Below, piece by piece: positions 22,791 to 36,597 of a stretch of DNA of 64,000 bases. This DNA is from Lasioglossum baleicum. Its lineage: Eukaryota > Arthropoda > Insecta > Hymenoptera > Halictidae. Position 1 is the first letter of the stretch. The number at the start of each line of letters is the position of its first letter. The stretch covers positions 1 to 64,000 of the forward strand of contig NW_027469552.1 of NCBI RefSeq assembly GCF_051020765.1, given 5' to 3'. The notes below the pieces were generated by a model, which worked only from the letters and a program-made list of their open reading frames with translations, searched no databases and was not told the origin of the DNA. A program made the position numbers and the translations under genes.

Positions 22791-25700
22791 GTTTGGACTT
22801 CTCGGAAGATATGGCCCTCGGTAAAAAGTTTGACTCTAAATTAAAAGATAAAAGTCTATAAGCGATGGACGCTCTACCTTCATATTCATTCCGTGAAATA
22901 AGCTGTCCATTGCCAATATTGTCCAGCGGATGGGCTCCGGAATACCTGATTTCACTCTCGGAGTCACAGGATAGGTGAAGATATTCACCTATCCGTTCGA
23001 CTCTCAATGAAGCTATTGTGATAGCTCTTCGAATCACAAGGAAGGTAGTCACGTTCTCGAAAGCTTTGGCACCGGATCAGCGAAATCACACATGATATTA
23101 TGGTGCCCGTAACTAAAATTTATACTAACTTGCTTCCATGAACACGTGGATGTACTCTCGATACAGCGGGTTAGATTCACGGAATGTAAGGTCTTCGGTA
23201 AAATGTTTGGCACTATACCAATAGGTAAAGCTATACAATGGTTTGATGCCTTGCTTTAATATTCATACCGTGAAATAAGCTCTCTATAGCCAATAATGTT
23301 TTAGCGGAATAGTCCCGGAATAGCTGGTATGACTCGCGGAATTACATGATATGTGAAGCATTGACTAAGCTGTTTGTCTCTCACAGAAGGTTGTAACGTT
23401 CACGAACGGTTTGACTCTCGATATTCTAATTCACTCACGATGATAAGATGCCCATTACTGAAATGAATACTAATTTCATTTTCTGAACACGAAGTTATAC
23501 TCCCATTACATGCTTTCGGCGTGTAAAGTCTCTAGCAAATCGTTCGAATTTATACAAATTTGCTACGCACTCAATCTGTTTGACGGTCTACTTTAGTATT
23601 CAAATCGTACATTGATGTGTCTATTGCCAATACTAATCAGCGGTTTTTCTTCCGCAATACCTCGCTTTTTCTCACGAAATCACAGGAATGGTGAAGCTAT
23701 TGCAATAGCCGTGCGACTGTCATAAGAGTTACTAACGTTCTCGGACGATTTGACCCTACATCTTCCTATTCATAGATGTAATTTGCGTGTCTGTCTGCTA
23801 AAGTGTCTACTAATTTCATTCCCTGTACGCTAAGCCAAACGCTTGCTGCAGGGGGTTAGTTTCTCGGAGGGTAATGTATCCGGTAAGAAGTTTGACCCTA
23901 TACCGGTAAGTAACGTTTTACGACAGTTCGAATTTATATATTACCATTTATACCGCAAATTAAGGTGTCCCTTGTTAATACTGTACTGCGAATTTGCTCA
24001 CGGAATTGCTGGTTTCAATATGATTCCTGGTACCATAGGCTATGTGAATCTATTAACTTAGCCTTTCGTCCCTCGCAGAAGGTGGCAATGTTCTCGTACG
24101 GTTTGCCGTCGATATTCCTATATATGCATGAAAATAATGTGTTCGTTTGCTAATACGTCTACGAATTTGATCGCAGGAACACAGTCTCTGCAGCGGGTTG
24201 GGTTCTCGGAAGGTAAGGTAATGGATAAGTACAATGGATTTATAACAATTGGTAATGTTGTCCGATGGTTGCACTCTCAAACTTAGTATTCATATCGTGA
24301 CTTAAGGTGTCTATAGCCAATACTGTTCGGTGTATTTAATCCCGAAACATCTTGCATGATTCTCGGGAAGACAAGATGCGTGTAGCTATTGACATAGCCG
24401 TTCGTCTCTTACACTAGGTGGAAACGTTCCCGAACGGTTTGACACTCGCTTGCCAAATACATACAGGAAATTAAGGTGCCCGCCTCTAAAATGTATACTA
24501 ATTCGTCTCACTGAACAACATCTTGTACTCTCGATGCAGCGGGTGATTTCTTCTGAGGGTAAGATCATCAGTAAACTGTTTGACTTTATAGCAATGGGTA
24601 ACGCTGACAAACAATTTGACGCTCCACTTTAATACTCAATCCGTGAATTAAGGTATCTATTGCCAATACTGCTCAGCAGATTTTCTCCGGGAATACCTGG
24701 TTTTACTCTTCGAATCTCAGGATTTGTAAAGCTATTGAATTAGCATTCGGTAATGTTCTCCTATGGCTTGCCACCCTAATGTAATATTGAGGTCGGGAAT
24801 TATGGCGACTATTCCCAATAATGTTCAGCGCATTTGCTCCCTGAATAACTGGTTTTGCTCTCCGAATCACTGGATAGGTGAAGCTACTGTCCTAGCCATT
24901 CGTCTCACGCAGAAGGTGGTAACGTTCTCCAACGGTTTGGCACTCGAGCTGCGATGCATACATCAAATTATTATCCTCGTCACTGATATGTGTACTGTTT
25001 CGCACCCCAGAACAGGCTGCTATAATCTCGATACAGCGGGCCAGCCTTTCGGAGGGTACGGCATTCTGCAAGAAGTCTGATACTACACTTATAGTTAATA
25101 TTCTACAACGGCTTGACGGCCTGCCTTAATATTCAAACTGTGAATTAAGGTGTCCTTTGCCAATACCCTAAAGCTGATTGACTTTCTGATTACGAGATTT
25201 CTCACTCAGAATCACAGGATAGGTGTAGCAATTGATTTATCTATTTGAATCTCAAAGGATGTGGCTACTTTCTCGAACGGTTTGACCCTCAATCTTCTTA
25301 TTCCTAATGAAATTACGGTCCCCGTCAGTAAGATATCGACTAATGAGTTTCCCTCAACACGTAGCAATACTCTCGAAACGGCGGTTACCTTCTCGGACGG
25401 TGAGGCTTTCGGCAAAACGTTTGACTTTATAGGAATTAGTTACTTTCTCACACGGTGTGGCGCACTATTTTAATATTCATTCCGCGAATTTAGTTATCTG
25501 TTGCCAATACTCGTGAACGCATTTACGCTCGGATTATCTGGTTAGACATTCGGAATATAGCATAGGTGGAGCTATTGACTTATCCGTTCGATTCTCAAAG
25601 AGGGTGGTAATATTCCCGAACGGTATGACGCGAAATCTTCTAATTGATACGTGAATTTAAGGTACCCGTTACTAAAATGTGCACACATTTGTTTCCCTGA

Positions 25701-28700
25701 ACGGGATATTATACCCACGATACTGCGGCCTATGTTCTCGGAAGATAAGGTATGCGAAGAGGAGTCAGACTTTATTCCAATTGATAACCATCTCCGATGA
25801 ATCGACACTCTAATTTAGAATACAAAGAGTTTATTAAGGTGTCTATTGCCTATACTGTTAAGCGCATTTACTCCCAGAGAACCTGGTTTGACTCTCAGAA
25901 CATCCGGATATGTGAAGCTGTTGACTCACACGTTCGACTATAAAACAGGGTGGTAACGTTCTCGAACTATTTGACACTCGACCTTCTTATTCACACATTA
26001 AATTAAGGGTGCTGTCACTATAATATATACTAATTTGCTTCCATGACCGCGAAGTAATACTTTAGATACAAGGGGATTGGCTCTTGAAAGGTAAGGCGTT
26101 CGGTAAAAAGGTTGACTGTATAGCAATAGGTAACGATTTACAACGGTTTGACACTGTTCCTTAATATTGATAAGGCGATATTGCGTGTCTATCTCCAATA
26201 CTGTACTGCTGGTGTAGTCGCGGAATACCTGGTTTGTCTCTTGGAGTCACAGGATAGGTGAAGCTATTGTCGTTAGCTCTTCGGACGGTAATGCATTCGG
26301 AATAATATTTGTCTTTATAGCAATTGTAACGTTCCCACACCGTGAAACGCCCTATTTTAATATTCAATCCGCCAATTAAGGTATCTATTACCAGTACTGC
26401 ACAGCAAATTTAATCCCGGATAATCTCGCTTGGCTTTCTGAATCACAGAATATATGATGCTATTGACGTACACGTTTGTCTTCCAAAGAACGTGGTAAAG
26501 TTCTCGATCGGTTTGAAACTCGATCTTGAATGTCATGCACGAAATTGAGGTGCTCGTCAGTAAAATGTCTACTATTTTCTATCTCTAATCGCGAAGTTGT
26601 AATCTCGATACGGCAGGTTATATTCTCGGAATGTGAGGACATCGATGAAAAGAGTGACTGTATACCAATTGACAATAATCGCCGTCAATATGTCTCTCTA
26701 CATTAATGATCATGCCGAGAATTATGGTGTCCATTGCCTATATAATTCAGCGGATTTACTCCCGTAATGGCTTGTTTGACTTTCGGAATCACAGGACGGT
26801 TGGGAATATATTGCCTAAGCTATTCGTCTCTCAATGCAGGTGGTAATGTTGTTGAACGGTGTAACTTTCGATCTTCTTATTCATACATCAAATTAAGGTG
26901 CATGACACAAAAATGTATACTAATTTGATTCTATGAGCACTACGTAATATTTTCGATACAGCGGGGTAGCTTTTCGGAGGACAAGGATTCCGGTAAAACG
27001 TTTGCTTTTATAGTAATTGGTAACGTTCACAAAAGGATTGACACTCGATTTCAATATGCAAACCGTGAAATACGGTGTCTGTTACCAAAACTCTTCACCG
27101 TGGTTACACTCGGAATACCTCGTTTAACTCACGGAACCACAGGATATGTGAAGCTGTTGACGCAGACATTCGTATCTAACACAAGCTTGCAATGTTCCTG
27201 GGCGGTTTGGCCCTCAGTCTTCTAATTCATGCATGAAATTAAGGTGCCATTCGCTGCCATGTTTACTAATTTCTATCCCTAATCACGTAGCTATACTCTC
27301 GATACGGAGGGTTAACATCACGGAAGGTAAGGTATTCGGTAAAATGAATGACTGTATGCGAATTGGTAATGTTCTGCAACGCTTTGACTCATTGCATTAA
27401 CGTTCATGCCCTGAATCAAGGTGTCAATTGCCAATAGTAGAGAGCGTATTTACTCCAGGAATATCTGGTCTGAGCTCAGAATCACAGGGTAGGTGAAGCT
27501 ATTGACTTGTCGGTTCATGTCTTACAGAAGTAGGTAACGTTCTCGAACGGTTCGACTATCTATCTTCCAATGCATGCACGAATTTACGGTGCTTGTCACT
27601 GAAATGTATTCTAATTTGTTGCTCTGATCACCATGTTGCACTCTCGGTACAGCGCGACAGGCGTTCGGAGGGTAAGGTCTTCAGTAAAGCGTTTGACTTT
27701 GTAGCAATTGGTAATGTTCTCAAGCGCTGTGACGCTCTATTTTAATATTGAAACCGTGGTTTAAAGTGTCTATTCCCAATACTGTTCAGCCGCTTTACTA
27801 ACGGAATACCTGGTGTGAGTTTCGGAATTACTGGACAAGTGAAGCTATTAACTTAGCCGATCGTCTCTCACAGACGGTGGTATCATTCTCGAACGATTTG
27901 ACGCTTCCCGTCATTCAAATGTATACTAATTTGTTTCTCTTACCACGAAGTCATACTCTCGATGCAGCGGGATACGTTCCCGAAAGGTAACGTAGTCTGT
28001 AAAAAGAATGACTCTAAAACAATTTGAAATGTTCTTCGATGATTTGACTTCCTATTGTAATGATCATGCGCAGAATTTAGGTCTCTATTGCCAATGCGGT
28101 ACAGCGGATGTACACCTAAAATGCCTGGTTTGACTATCGGTATCACAGGATAATTGAAGGTATTGGCGTAGCTGTGACACTCTCAAAAAATGTGGCTACG
28201 TTATCGAACGGTTTGCCCTCGGTAATTCCATACATGCGCTAAAATAATGTATCCGTGTGCTAAAGTGTCTAATAATTTGATCATGTGAAAACTGAGGAAC
28301 ACATCGATTCAGCGGTATGGGTTTTCGGAATGTAAGGAATTGGGTAAAAAGAATGACTACATTCCAATTGGTAATGTTCTCTGACAGTTGGACTTCCTAC
28401 ATTAATATTCATTCCGTGGTGTAAGGTGCCTATTACTAATACTGATCAGTGTATTTAATCCCAGAATACCCTGCTTCACTCTCGGAATCACAGGATAGAT
28501 GAAGCCATTGACATAGCCGTTCCGCCGTCAAATCGGGCTGTAAAGTTTTCGAACGGTGTCGCGATCGACATTCTAATTCATACATAAATTTCTGGTGGCG
28601 TCACTAAAATTTATACCGATGTGTTTCTATAAACACGATGTTATACTCTCGATATGGCGGGCTAGATTCTCGGACGGCAAGGGTTTCGGTAAACCCTTCG

Positions 28701-31700
28701 AATTTATAGCAACCAGGAACTTTCACAGACTGTGTAACGCTCTACTTTAATATTCACACCGTGAATTATGGTGTCAATTGCTTATATAATTCAGCGGATT
28801 TACTTCCGTAATGACACGCTTGACTCTCGAAATCGCAGAATAGGTGAAGTTTTTGACTTAGTAATTTGACTCTCAAAGAAGGTGGTATCGTCCTCTAACG
28901 GCGTGATCCTGGATCCTCTAATACAACATGAAATTAAGGTGCTAGTCACTGAAATGTATACTACGTCGGACCAATGAACATGGTGCCATAATCTCGGTAA
29001 GGCCGCTGTGTTTTTGGGAGGGTAATGCATTCTGCATGAAGTTTCACCCTACACGAGTAGGTAATGTTCTACTACGACTTGACGGCCTGCCTTAATATTC
29101 AAACCGTGAATTGAGGTGTCTATTACCAATACGGTTCACCGCATTTACTCCCGGAATATCTGGTTTAGCTTTCGGAATCTCACGATATGTGAGGCTATTG
29201 ACTTACCTGTTCGTCTCTAATAGAAGGTGCTAACGTTATCGAACGTTTTGTCCCTGGATTTTCTAATTCATACATGAAACTACCGTGGCCGTGACTAAGG
29301 TGAATGCTATCTTGCATCACTGAACGCGAAGTTATTCTTTCGATACAGCGGGTTAGCTACTCGGAAGGTAAGGACTTCGGTACCACGTTTGTCTCTAGAC
29401 GGATAGGTCACATTCTACATCGGTTCTACAGTCCACTTTAATATTGAAACCGTGAATTATGGTGTGTATTGCCAGTACGGTTCAGCGGACTTACTCCCGA
29501 AATAATTGGTTTGACTGTCGGAATCGCAGGATCGGTGAAGCTATTGACTCAGCCGATCGTCTCTCACTGAAGGTGGCAACGCATTCGACTGGTCTAACCC
29601 TCGATCCTCTAGTTCATACGTGAAGATAAGCTGCCCGTCACAAAAATGAATATAAATTTCTTCCTCTGAACTCCATGTTATATTCTCGATATAGCGCGTT
29701 AGGCGTTCGGAGGGTAAAGCCTTCAGTAAAACGCATGTCTTTATTTCAATTGGTAACGTTCTCAAACTGACTGACACTGTACTTTTATATTTACACATCG
29801 AAATAGAGTGTCTAATGCCAATATTGTTCTACGCATAGAATCCCGCAATACGTGTATTGCCTCTCAGTATCGCAGGATAGGTGGAGGCACTGACTTAGTG
29901 GTTCGACTCTTAAAGAAGGTTGAAAAGTTCTCGAAGGGTTTGAACCCTGAGATTATGATTCGCACATGAAATTAATGGTGCTCGTAACTAAAATGTATAC
30001 CAATTTGCTTCTCTGAGCACAATGTTATACTCTCGATGCTGCGTGTTAGCTTCTCGGGAGGTAAGGCCTGCGGTTAAAATTTTGACTCTATACCAATACG
30101 TAACGTTCTACAACTGTTTGACTTTGTACTTAAACATTTGTAACAAGAAGTAGGGTATCTAATGCCATACTGTACAGCGGATATACTCCTGGCATACATG
30201 GTATGAGTCGCGGAGTGACAGGATAGATGAAACTATTGACGTAGCCGTTCGACTCTGAAAGAAGATGGTCAGATTCACGAATCGTGTGACACTGGACCTT
30301 CTAATTCATACATGACGTTAAGGTGCCCGTCTCTCAAGTGTCAACATATATGTTTCCATGAACCCACTGGAAGGCACTTCCTACAGCGTGTTGTTCGTCG
30401 CGCAAGGTAGGGCCTTCGGAAAAAGATTGTCTCTATTCCAATATGTAACGTTCAGCAACAGTATGATGTTCAGCCTTAATATTCATGGCGTGAATTAATG
30501 TGTCCATTGGTAATACTTCAATGTGGATTGTCACCCGGAGTCAATGGTTCGACTGTCAGAATAACAGGATCGGTGATGGTATTGTCGTCGCTGTGCGACT
30601 CGCAAAAAGGGCGACAACTTTCTCGATCGGAATGACTCGCGATCTCCTCACTCATCCATGAAATTAAGATGCCCGTCACAAAACTGAATACAAATTATCT
30701 TCTATAAACACGTAGATATGCCATCGATACACCCGGTTCGGATCTCAGATGATGAGGGCTTGCAGTAAAGTTTGATATTATAACAATATGTACTGATCTA
30801 CAAAGGCTTGACATTTTACTTTAATATTCATACCCTGAATGAACGTGTCCATTCATAATACTGCTCTGTGGATTGACTTCCGGAATACCTAGCCTGACCG
30901 TCGGAATCGCATGATAGTTGTAGCTACTGAATAAACCCTCGAATCTCAAAGACTGTGGTAACGTTCTCGAAAGGATTGACCTTCGATATTTCAGTTCACA
31001 CATGAAACTAAGGTTCCCGTCTTTATCACGTATAGTAGTTTGTGTCCCCGAGCACGAAGTTATACCCTCGATACAGCGCGTAAGGTTCGCGGAAAGTAAG
31101 GAGTCCGGTAAAACGTTTGGCCCAATACCAGTAGGTAACGTTGTACGATGGTTCGAATCTCTATATTATGATTTATACCGTGATTTAAGCTGTCCACTCC
31201 CAATACAGTTCAGAGGACTTCCTCCCGGCATACGTGGTATCTATCTCGGAATATCAGGATAAGTGAAGATACTGACTTATCCTTTGAATCTCAAGGAGGG
31301 TGGTAACGTTCTCGATCTGTTTGACACTTGACCTTCGAATACATACATGAAATTAAGGTGAGCGCCAGGAAAATGTATACTAATATGCGCCTATTAACAC
31401 GAAGATATAATCTCGATGCAGCGGTTTGTGTTCACAGGAGATATGGCATTCGGAGAAAGAAAGATTTGAAACCAATTGGTAATATCCTCCGAGGGTTTGA
31501 CTGTCTACATTAATATACATACCGCCGATTAATGTGTCTATTGCCAACGGTTTTAAGCGGTCTTACTCCCGGATGACCTGCTTTGACTCTCGGATTCACG
31601 AGATAGGTGAAGCTATTTACTTAGTTGTGCGATTCTCTATCAAGGTGGTAACATTCTGGAACGGTTTGACCCGCTATCTCTTAACTCATACACGACATTA

Positions 31701-34482
31701 GTGTGCCTGTCACTAATCTGCAATCGAAAATGTTTTTGTGATCCCGAAGATTCACTTTCGATACGGCGGGGTTGATTTTCGGAGGGTAAGGTATTCTGTA
31801 AGAGGTTTGACCCTACACCTATAGGTAGTGTTGTACAACGGCTTGACAGCCTGCTTTAATATATATACTGAAAATTGAGGTGTCTAATGCAAATTCTGTA
31901 CAGCGCATTTAAACCAGACATATCAGGTTTGACTCTCGTAATCACAGGATAGGTGGAAGCTATGGTCATAGCCGCTCGATCCTCTAAGAAGGTGGTGTCT
32001 TTCTGTAACGGTTTGACCCTCGATATTCTAGTTCATACACGAAGTCATGGTACCCGTCACTGAAATGAATACTAATTTCTTTTTCTGGAAACGAAGTTAT
32101 ACTATCATTGCAGCGGGTATGGTACTCGGAATGTAAGACCTTCAGTAAAACGTTTTACTGTATACCAATTGAAAACGTAATCGAACGGACTGTCTCCCTA
32201 CGTTAATATTCATAACGCGACCTAAGGCGTTTGTTGCAAGTACTGTCCAGCGGATTTACTCCCAGAGTACCTGATTTATCACTCGGAATATCAAGAAATG
32301 TGAGGCTATTGACATAGCTGTGCCACTCCCAAAGTTGCTGTTTACGTTCTCGAAATGTTTGACACTTGATCTTATAATCGGTGCTTGAAATTAAGATGCC
32401 CGTCACTAAACAGTACAGTAATTTGCATCTCTAAACACGAAATTATACTCTCGATATAGCGGGTTAGGTTCACGGAAGGTATGTTATTCGGTAAACAGTA
32501 TGAATTTCTAGCATTTGGTAATGTTCTCCAATGGGTTGCCTCTCTCCATTAATATTCAGACCGTTTATTAAGGTCTCTAAAGTCAATACAGTTCTGAATA
32601 TTTACGCCCGGAATAACTTGTGTGGCTATCGGCTTCCCAGGATAGGTGAAGTTACTGACTTAGCCGTACGTCTCACAGAGATGGTGCTAACGTTCACGAT
32701 CGGATTGTCCTTCGGTCTTCTAAATCGTACATGTAACGAAGGTGCCTGTCTCTAATTTGCATAAGAATTTGCTTGCCAGAGCATGAAGTTATGCTCTCCA
32801 TTCGATGGGATAAATGCACCGAACGTAAGGCATTCAATAAAGCATTTGGCAATATACCAGTACCTACAGTTTTACAACGGTTTGATGCTCTACATTAGTA
32901 CTCGATCAGTGAATGAAAATGTCAACTGCCAATCCTGTCCAGCGGATTTACTCCCGGATTACCTGGTATAGCCCTTAGAATCACACGAATGGTGAAGCTG
33001 TCAACTTAACCGTTTGAATATCCAAGTGGATGGTGACGTTCTTGAACTGATTGACACTCGGTCATCGAATTCATACATGAAATTAAGGTGCCGCCCCTAA
33101 AATATATTCTAATATGTGTCTCTAAGCACGATGTTATACTCTGAATAGAGCGGGTGAGCTTCTCGGAAGGTAAGGTATTCGGAAGAAGAAGGACTTTAAA
33201 CCAACCTGTAATGTTCACGGACGGTTTCACTCTATACCTAAATAATCTTAGCGTGTATTAACGTTCCTTCTGCCAACATGTTACGCGCATTTATTCATGG
33301 CTTACCAGGCTTGACTCCATAGAATCACAGGGTAGCTGAATCCATTGACTCAGTCGTTCGACCCTCAAACAAGTTGGAAACGTTCTAGAATGGTTTGACA
33401 CTAGACCTTCTAATTCATACATAAAGTTACTGAAATGAAGACTTATTTCGTTCTCAGATCCCGACGTTTCACTCTCGATGAAGCTGGCGACGTTCGCGGA
33501 AGCTAAGGCCATCGGTAAAACGTTTGACCTTATACAAATTGGCAACCTTCTCAAACGATTTCACGATCTACTGTAATATACAAACCACGAATTAAGGTGC
33601 CTATTGCCAGTACTGTTCAGCGGATTTACGCCCGGAATACCTGCTTATACTCATGCTATCATTTGTTAGATGAAGTTATTGACATAGCCGTTCGTCTCTC
33701 ACACAAGGTAGTAAAGTTCTCGATCGGTTTGACCCTCGATTTTCTTATTCATACACGCAATAATGGTGCACGTCCATAAAATATATACTAGTTGGCATCT
33801 CTGAACTCGTAGTTATTCTATCGATACAGCGAGTTAGGTTCGCGAGAAGATAATGCCTTGGTGTAAAGTTTCACTTTCTACGTATAGGTAAACTTCTACT
33901 ACGGTTTGACTCGGCACATTGCCAATACTATTGCCAATACTGTAGAGCGTATTTACTCCTGGAATACCAGGTTTGACTCTCGAAATCACAGGATGGGTGA
34001 AGCTATTGACTTAGCCGTTTGAATCTCAAAGATGGTGGCAGCGCTCTCGAACGGGATGACTCTCGAGTTCTCTATTCATGTATGAAATTAAGGTGCTCGA
34101 CACTAAACTGTATACAACATAGTGTCGCGGAACACGTTGTAATACTCCCGATATAGCTAGTTAGTTTTTCGAAGGGAAAGGCATTCTGTAATAAGTTTGA
34201 CACTTCACCTATGTGCAATGCTCTACATCGTCTTGACGGCCTGCTTTTAATATTCGAACCGTGAACTATGCTGTCTGTTTAACATACTCTGCAGTGGACT
34301 TACTTCAGGAATACCTGGCTTGCCTCCCCAAATCACAAGATAGGTGAAGCTGTTAACTTTTCCGTTTGTGCCTAAATGAAGGTGGTAACGTTCTCGAAAG
34401 GTTTGACGTTTGACCTTCTAATGCACACATGAAGTTAAGGTGCCCGTCTCTGAAATGGGGACTAATTTATTTATCTGAACAC
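22743..34482 (-). repeat. Satellite family B array, - orientation (longest block)
   Basis: About 34 inverted B monomers. Type-1 copies ('cccgtcactaaaatgtatac') predominate, with occasional type-2 copies near 22750, 23800, 24160 and 30340. Short deletions occur, for example near 27905, where the segment before 'cccgtcattcaaatg' is missing. The block ends within a monomer at 'ttatctgaacac', where family A starts. No genes. Confidence 0.93.
33918..33941 (+). repeat. 12-bp tandem duplication within a B monomer
   Basis: 'attgccaatact' is present twice in direct succession. About 35 bp normally lying between 'ggtttgac' and this block are missing. It looks like a local slippage or repair scar. Confidence 0.85.
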
Positions 34483-34493
34483 CAACTGTAGTA
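34473..34493. other. Satellite B-/A+ junction
   Basis: B- ends in 'ttatctgaacac' (consensus 'ttctctgaacacgaag'), and A+ begins around 'actgtagtatactgttatga' (consensus 'actgtaatttactgttatga'). The B side of the break lies close to the B-side break at 54588. Confidence 0.8.
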
Positions 34494-36293
34494 TACTGTT
34501 ATGATTTATCCTATTTTTTTCAAAATTTCAAGTTTTTGATTTCAGAAATTGAATCGTACATGAAAAGTGCCTTTGGAATTAGTTGAGCATACGTTTGTGA
34601 CAATATTTTGTTATATTGCTTGTTATATTATATGACTGTCTCCACATGTACCTTTGCTGCCGGCACGAAACGACTGGAGTCGTCCTGTGGCTGCGTTCGG
34701 TAGTTGGGAACGGCACTACTTGATGGTCTTCGGAAATTACTATTGCCATGATATTGTACCGTATGCATCGTTTCTCAGTTTTCCATTTATTTATACATAC
34801 TGTAATTTAATATTCCGATATTTTCGATATATTACGAAACTCTAACTTTTTGTTTCATAAAATTGTAACTCTTTGTAAAAGTTCCCTTTGAATTAGTTGA
34901 ACTTACCTTTATTCCAATATTTTGTTAAGCTTGTTATTATATTATAATATTGTCTGTATACGTACCAACTCAGCCGGAGCAAGGCGACTATCGAGGTCTT
35001 GTAGTCGTACACGGCAGATCGATGCGGCATTGCTGTATGGTTTGAGCTAATTCCTTATCCTTGATTTTGTATCATATGCATTCTGTTCCAGTTTTATACT
35101 TATTTATAGATACTGTAATTTACTGTTATTATATTTTCGTTCCTATTCGAAATTTTCAATGTTTATGTAAAAAAATTGTATTTCTTAGTAATTGTGTCTT
35201 GGGAACTACGTGTGTGTACGTTTATGGCAATATTTTGCTAATCATATTGTTGCTTCATATGATTGTCTGTATGCGTTCTTACGCATCCGGTGCGACATGA
35301 CAAGAGTGGACTTGCTTTTGTGTTAGGCAGATCGGAGGGACAATACTGGCTGGTCTTCGTTAATTTCTTTAATCATGGTATCAAAAGCTCTTTGTTCGTT
35401 TTTTTGTTTGTTTAACACTACATACCGTTATTTACTGTTTTGATATTTTCGATTTCATACAAAATTCCATTTGACAATTTCAAAAATTGTATTTATTAGT
35501 AAAAGTGTATCTGAAAATAGCTGAGTGTACGTTTATGCCAATATTTTGTTATACATATTGTAATTTTATACGGTTGTCTGTATACGCACCTTCGCTTCCT
35601 GCACGACACAGCTGAATTATGCTGCAGTTGTGTTGACAAGATAGGAGCGACTCTGCTATATAATCTTGGCTAATTCCTTTACACCCAATGTTGTAGCGTT
35701 TGCGATCTTTCGCAGATTTCTATTTATTTCTACATACTGTAACTTACTGTTCTGATATTTTCAATTTTTTTCCATAATTTTCAATTTTAATTTTAAGAAA
35801 TTGTATTTCCCAGTAATAGTGTCTTTGGAATTAGTCGTGTATTCGTTTATGACATGATTCTGTTAAACTTATTGTTCTTTTATATGATTGTCTCTATAAG
35901 ATCCTACGGTGCCAGTGTAACACAACTGACGATGTCTTGCATTTGCGTTCTGCAGAGCAAAGCAGCAATACGTTGTGATCTTCGTTAATTTCTCTAACTT
36001 AGATATTGTACCGCATGCATTTTTTCCAGTCTGCATTTATTTATGTGTTCTGTGACTTACTGTTACTATATTTTCGATTTACTTCGATATTTTCAATTTT
36101 TCGTTGAGAAAATTGTGTTTGATAGTCAAAGCATCTGTGGAATTTGTTGGGTTTACATTTATGACATTGTGTCGGCAGCCAAACTGCAGCCGACGCATAA
36201 CTAGACGCAACGCCCAGACAGCAACCGTAGCCAAATCAGCCAAAACCAGAAGACACGTGGCTAGAAACCGCTTACGGAACCAGAAAATTATAG

Positions 36294-36320
36294 TATAAAA
36301 ACCGAACGCAAACGAATAAA
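36294..36320 (+). promoter_or_regulatory. TATA-like box and polyadenylation-type hexamer in the LTR-like insert
   Basis: 'tataaaa' at 36294 and 'aataaa' at 36315 are spaced as in compact retroelement LTRs. This is sequence resemblance only and does not show activity. Confidence 0.4.
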
Positions 36321-36510
36321 ACAGTTCTATATTATACCTCAAACGGAACGTTTCTGCATTCCTATACCAACCATGAAAACTTACGTTAAATATTTAAACT
36401 ATTCAACATCGGTATTACACTGATTTTACGAAATAAGTATTAATATAGGAAACATAGTTTCTTTTAGAAAGGGGGCTCTTCTACCAAGGTTGAAGACGCG
36501 CCCATTTATC

Positions 36511-36597
36511 TTTCATTTCAATACTTTCCACGTATTTCCCCGTGACAAAATTTGCTTATATTTCATTTCAATACTTGCCACGTATTTCCCCGTGACA
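36511..36597 (+). repeat. 50-bp tandem repeat at the 3' end of the LTR-like insert
   Basis: 'tttcatttcaatactttcca', then 'cgtatttccccgtgaca', begins at 36511 and recurs at 36561 with one change, a period of 50 bp. The second copy supplies the element's terminal 'gtgaca', so the end itself has been duplicated. Confidence 0.9.

Larger units (their letters stand above)
36169..36597 (+). mobile_element. Probable solo LTR (about 429 bp)
   Basis: This segment is unrelated to the A monomer and interrupts it exactly between 'tttatgacatt' and 'acattattatg'; ACATT is duplicated at 36164-36168 and 36598-36602. It runs from 'gtgtcggcagcc' to 'ccccgtgaca', so TGTC (from 36170) and terminal GACA form the short inverted ends typical of LTRs. 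A TATA-like 'tataaaa' at 36294-36300 is followed by 'aataaa' at 36315-36320. No coding region or second LTR adjoins it. One extra G between the left duplication and TGTC is unexplained. The family is not identified, and another short non-autonomous element cannot be excluded. Confidence 0.65.

Noticed and set aside
3958..34482. Regularly spaced repeats resembling a CRISPR array
   Set aside because: Whole monomers of about 345 bp are repeated with no unique spacers, and copies diverge throughout. This is satellite DNA in a eukaryotic context.
36079..36342. Open frames of 64-87 codons over the LTR-like insert
   Set aside because: They cross the satellite/insert border and show no known protein motif. 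They are chance frames.
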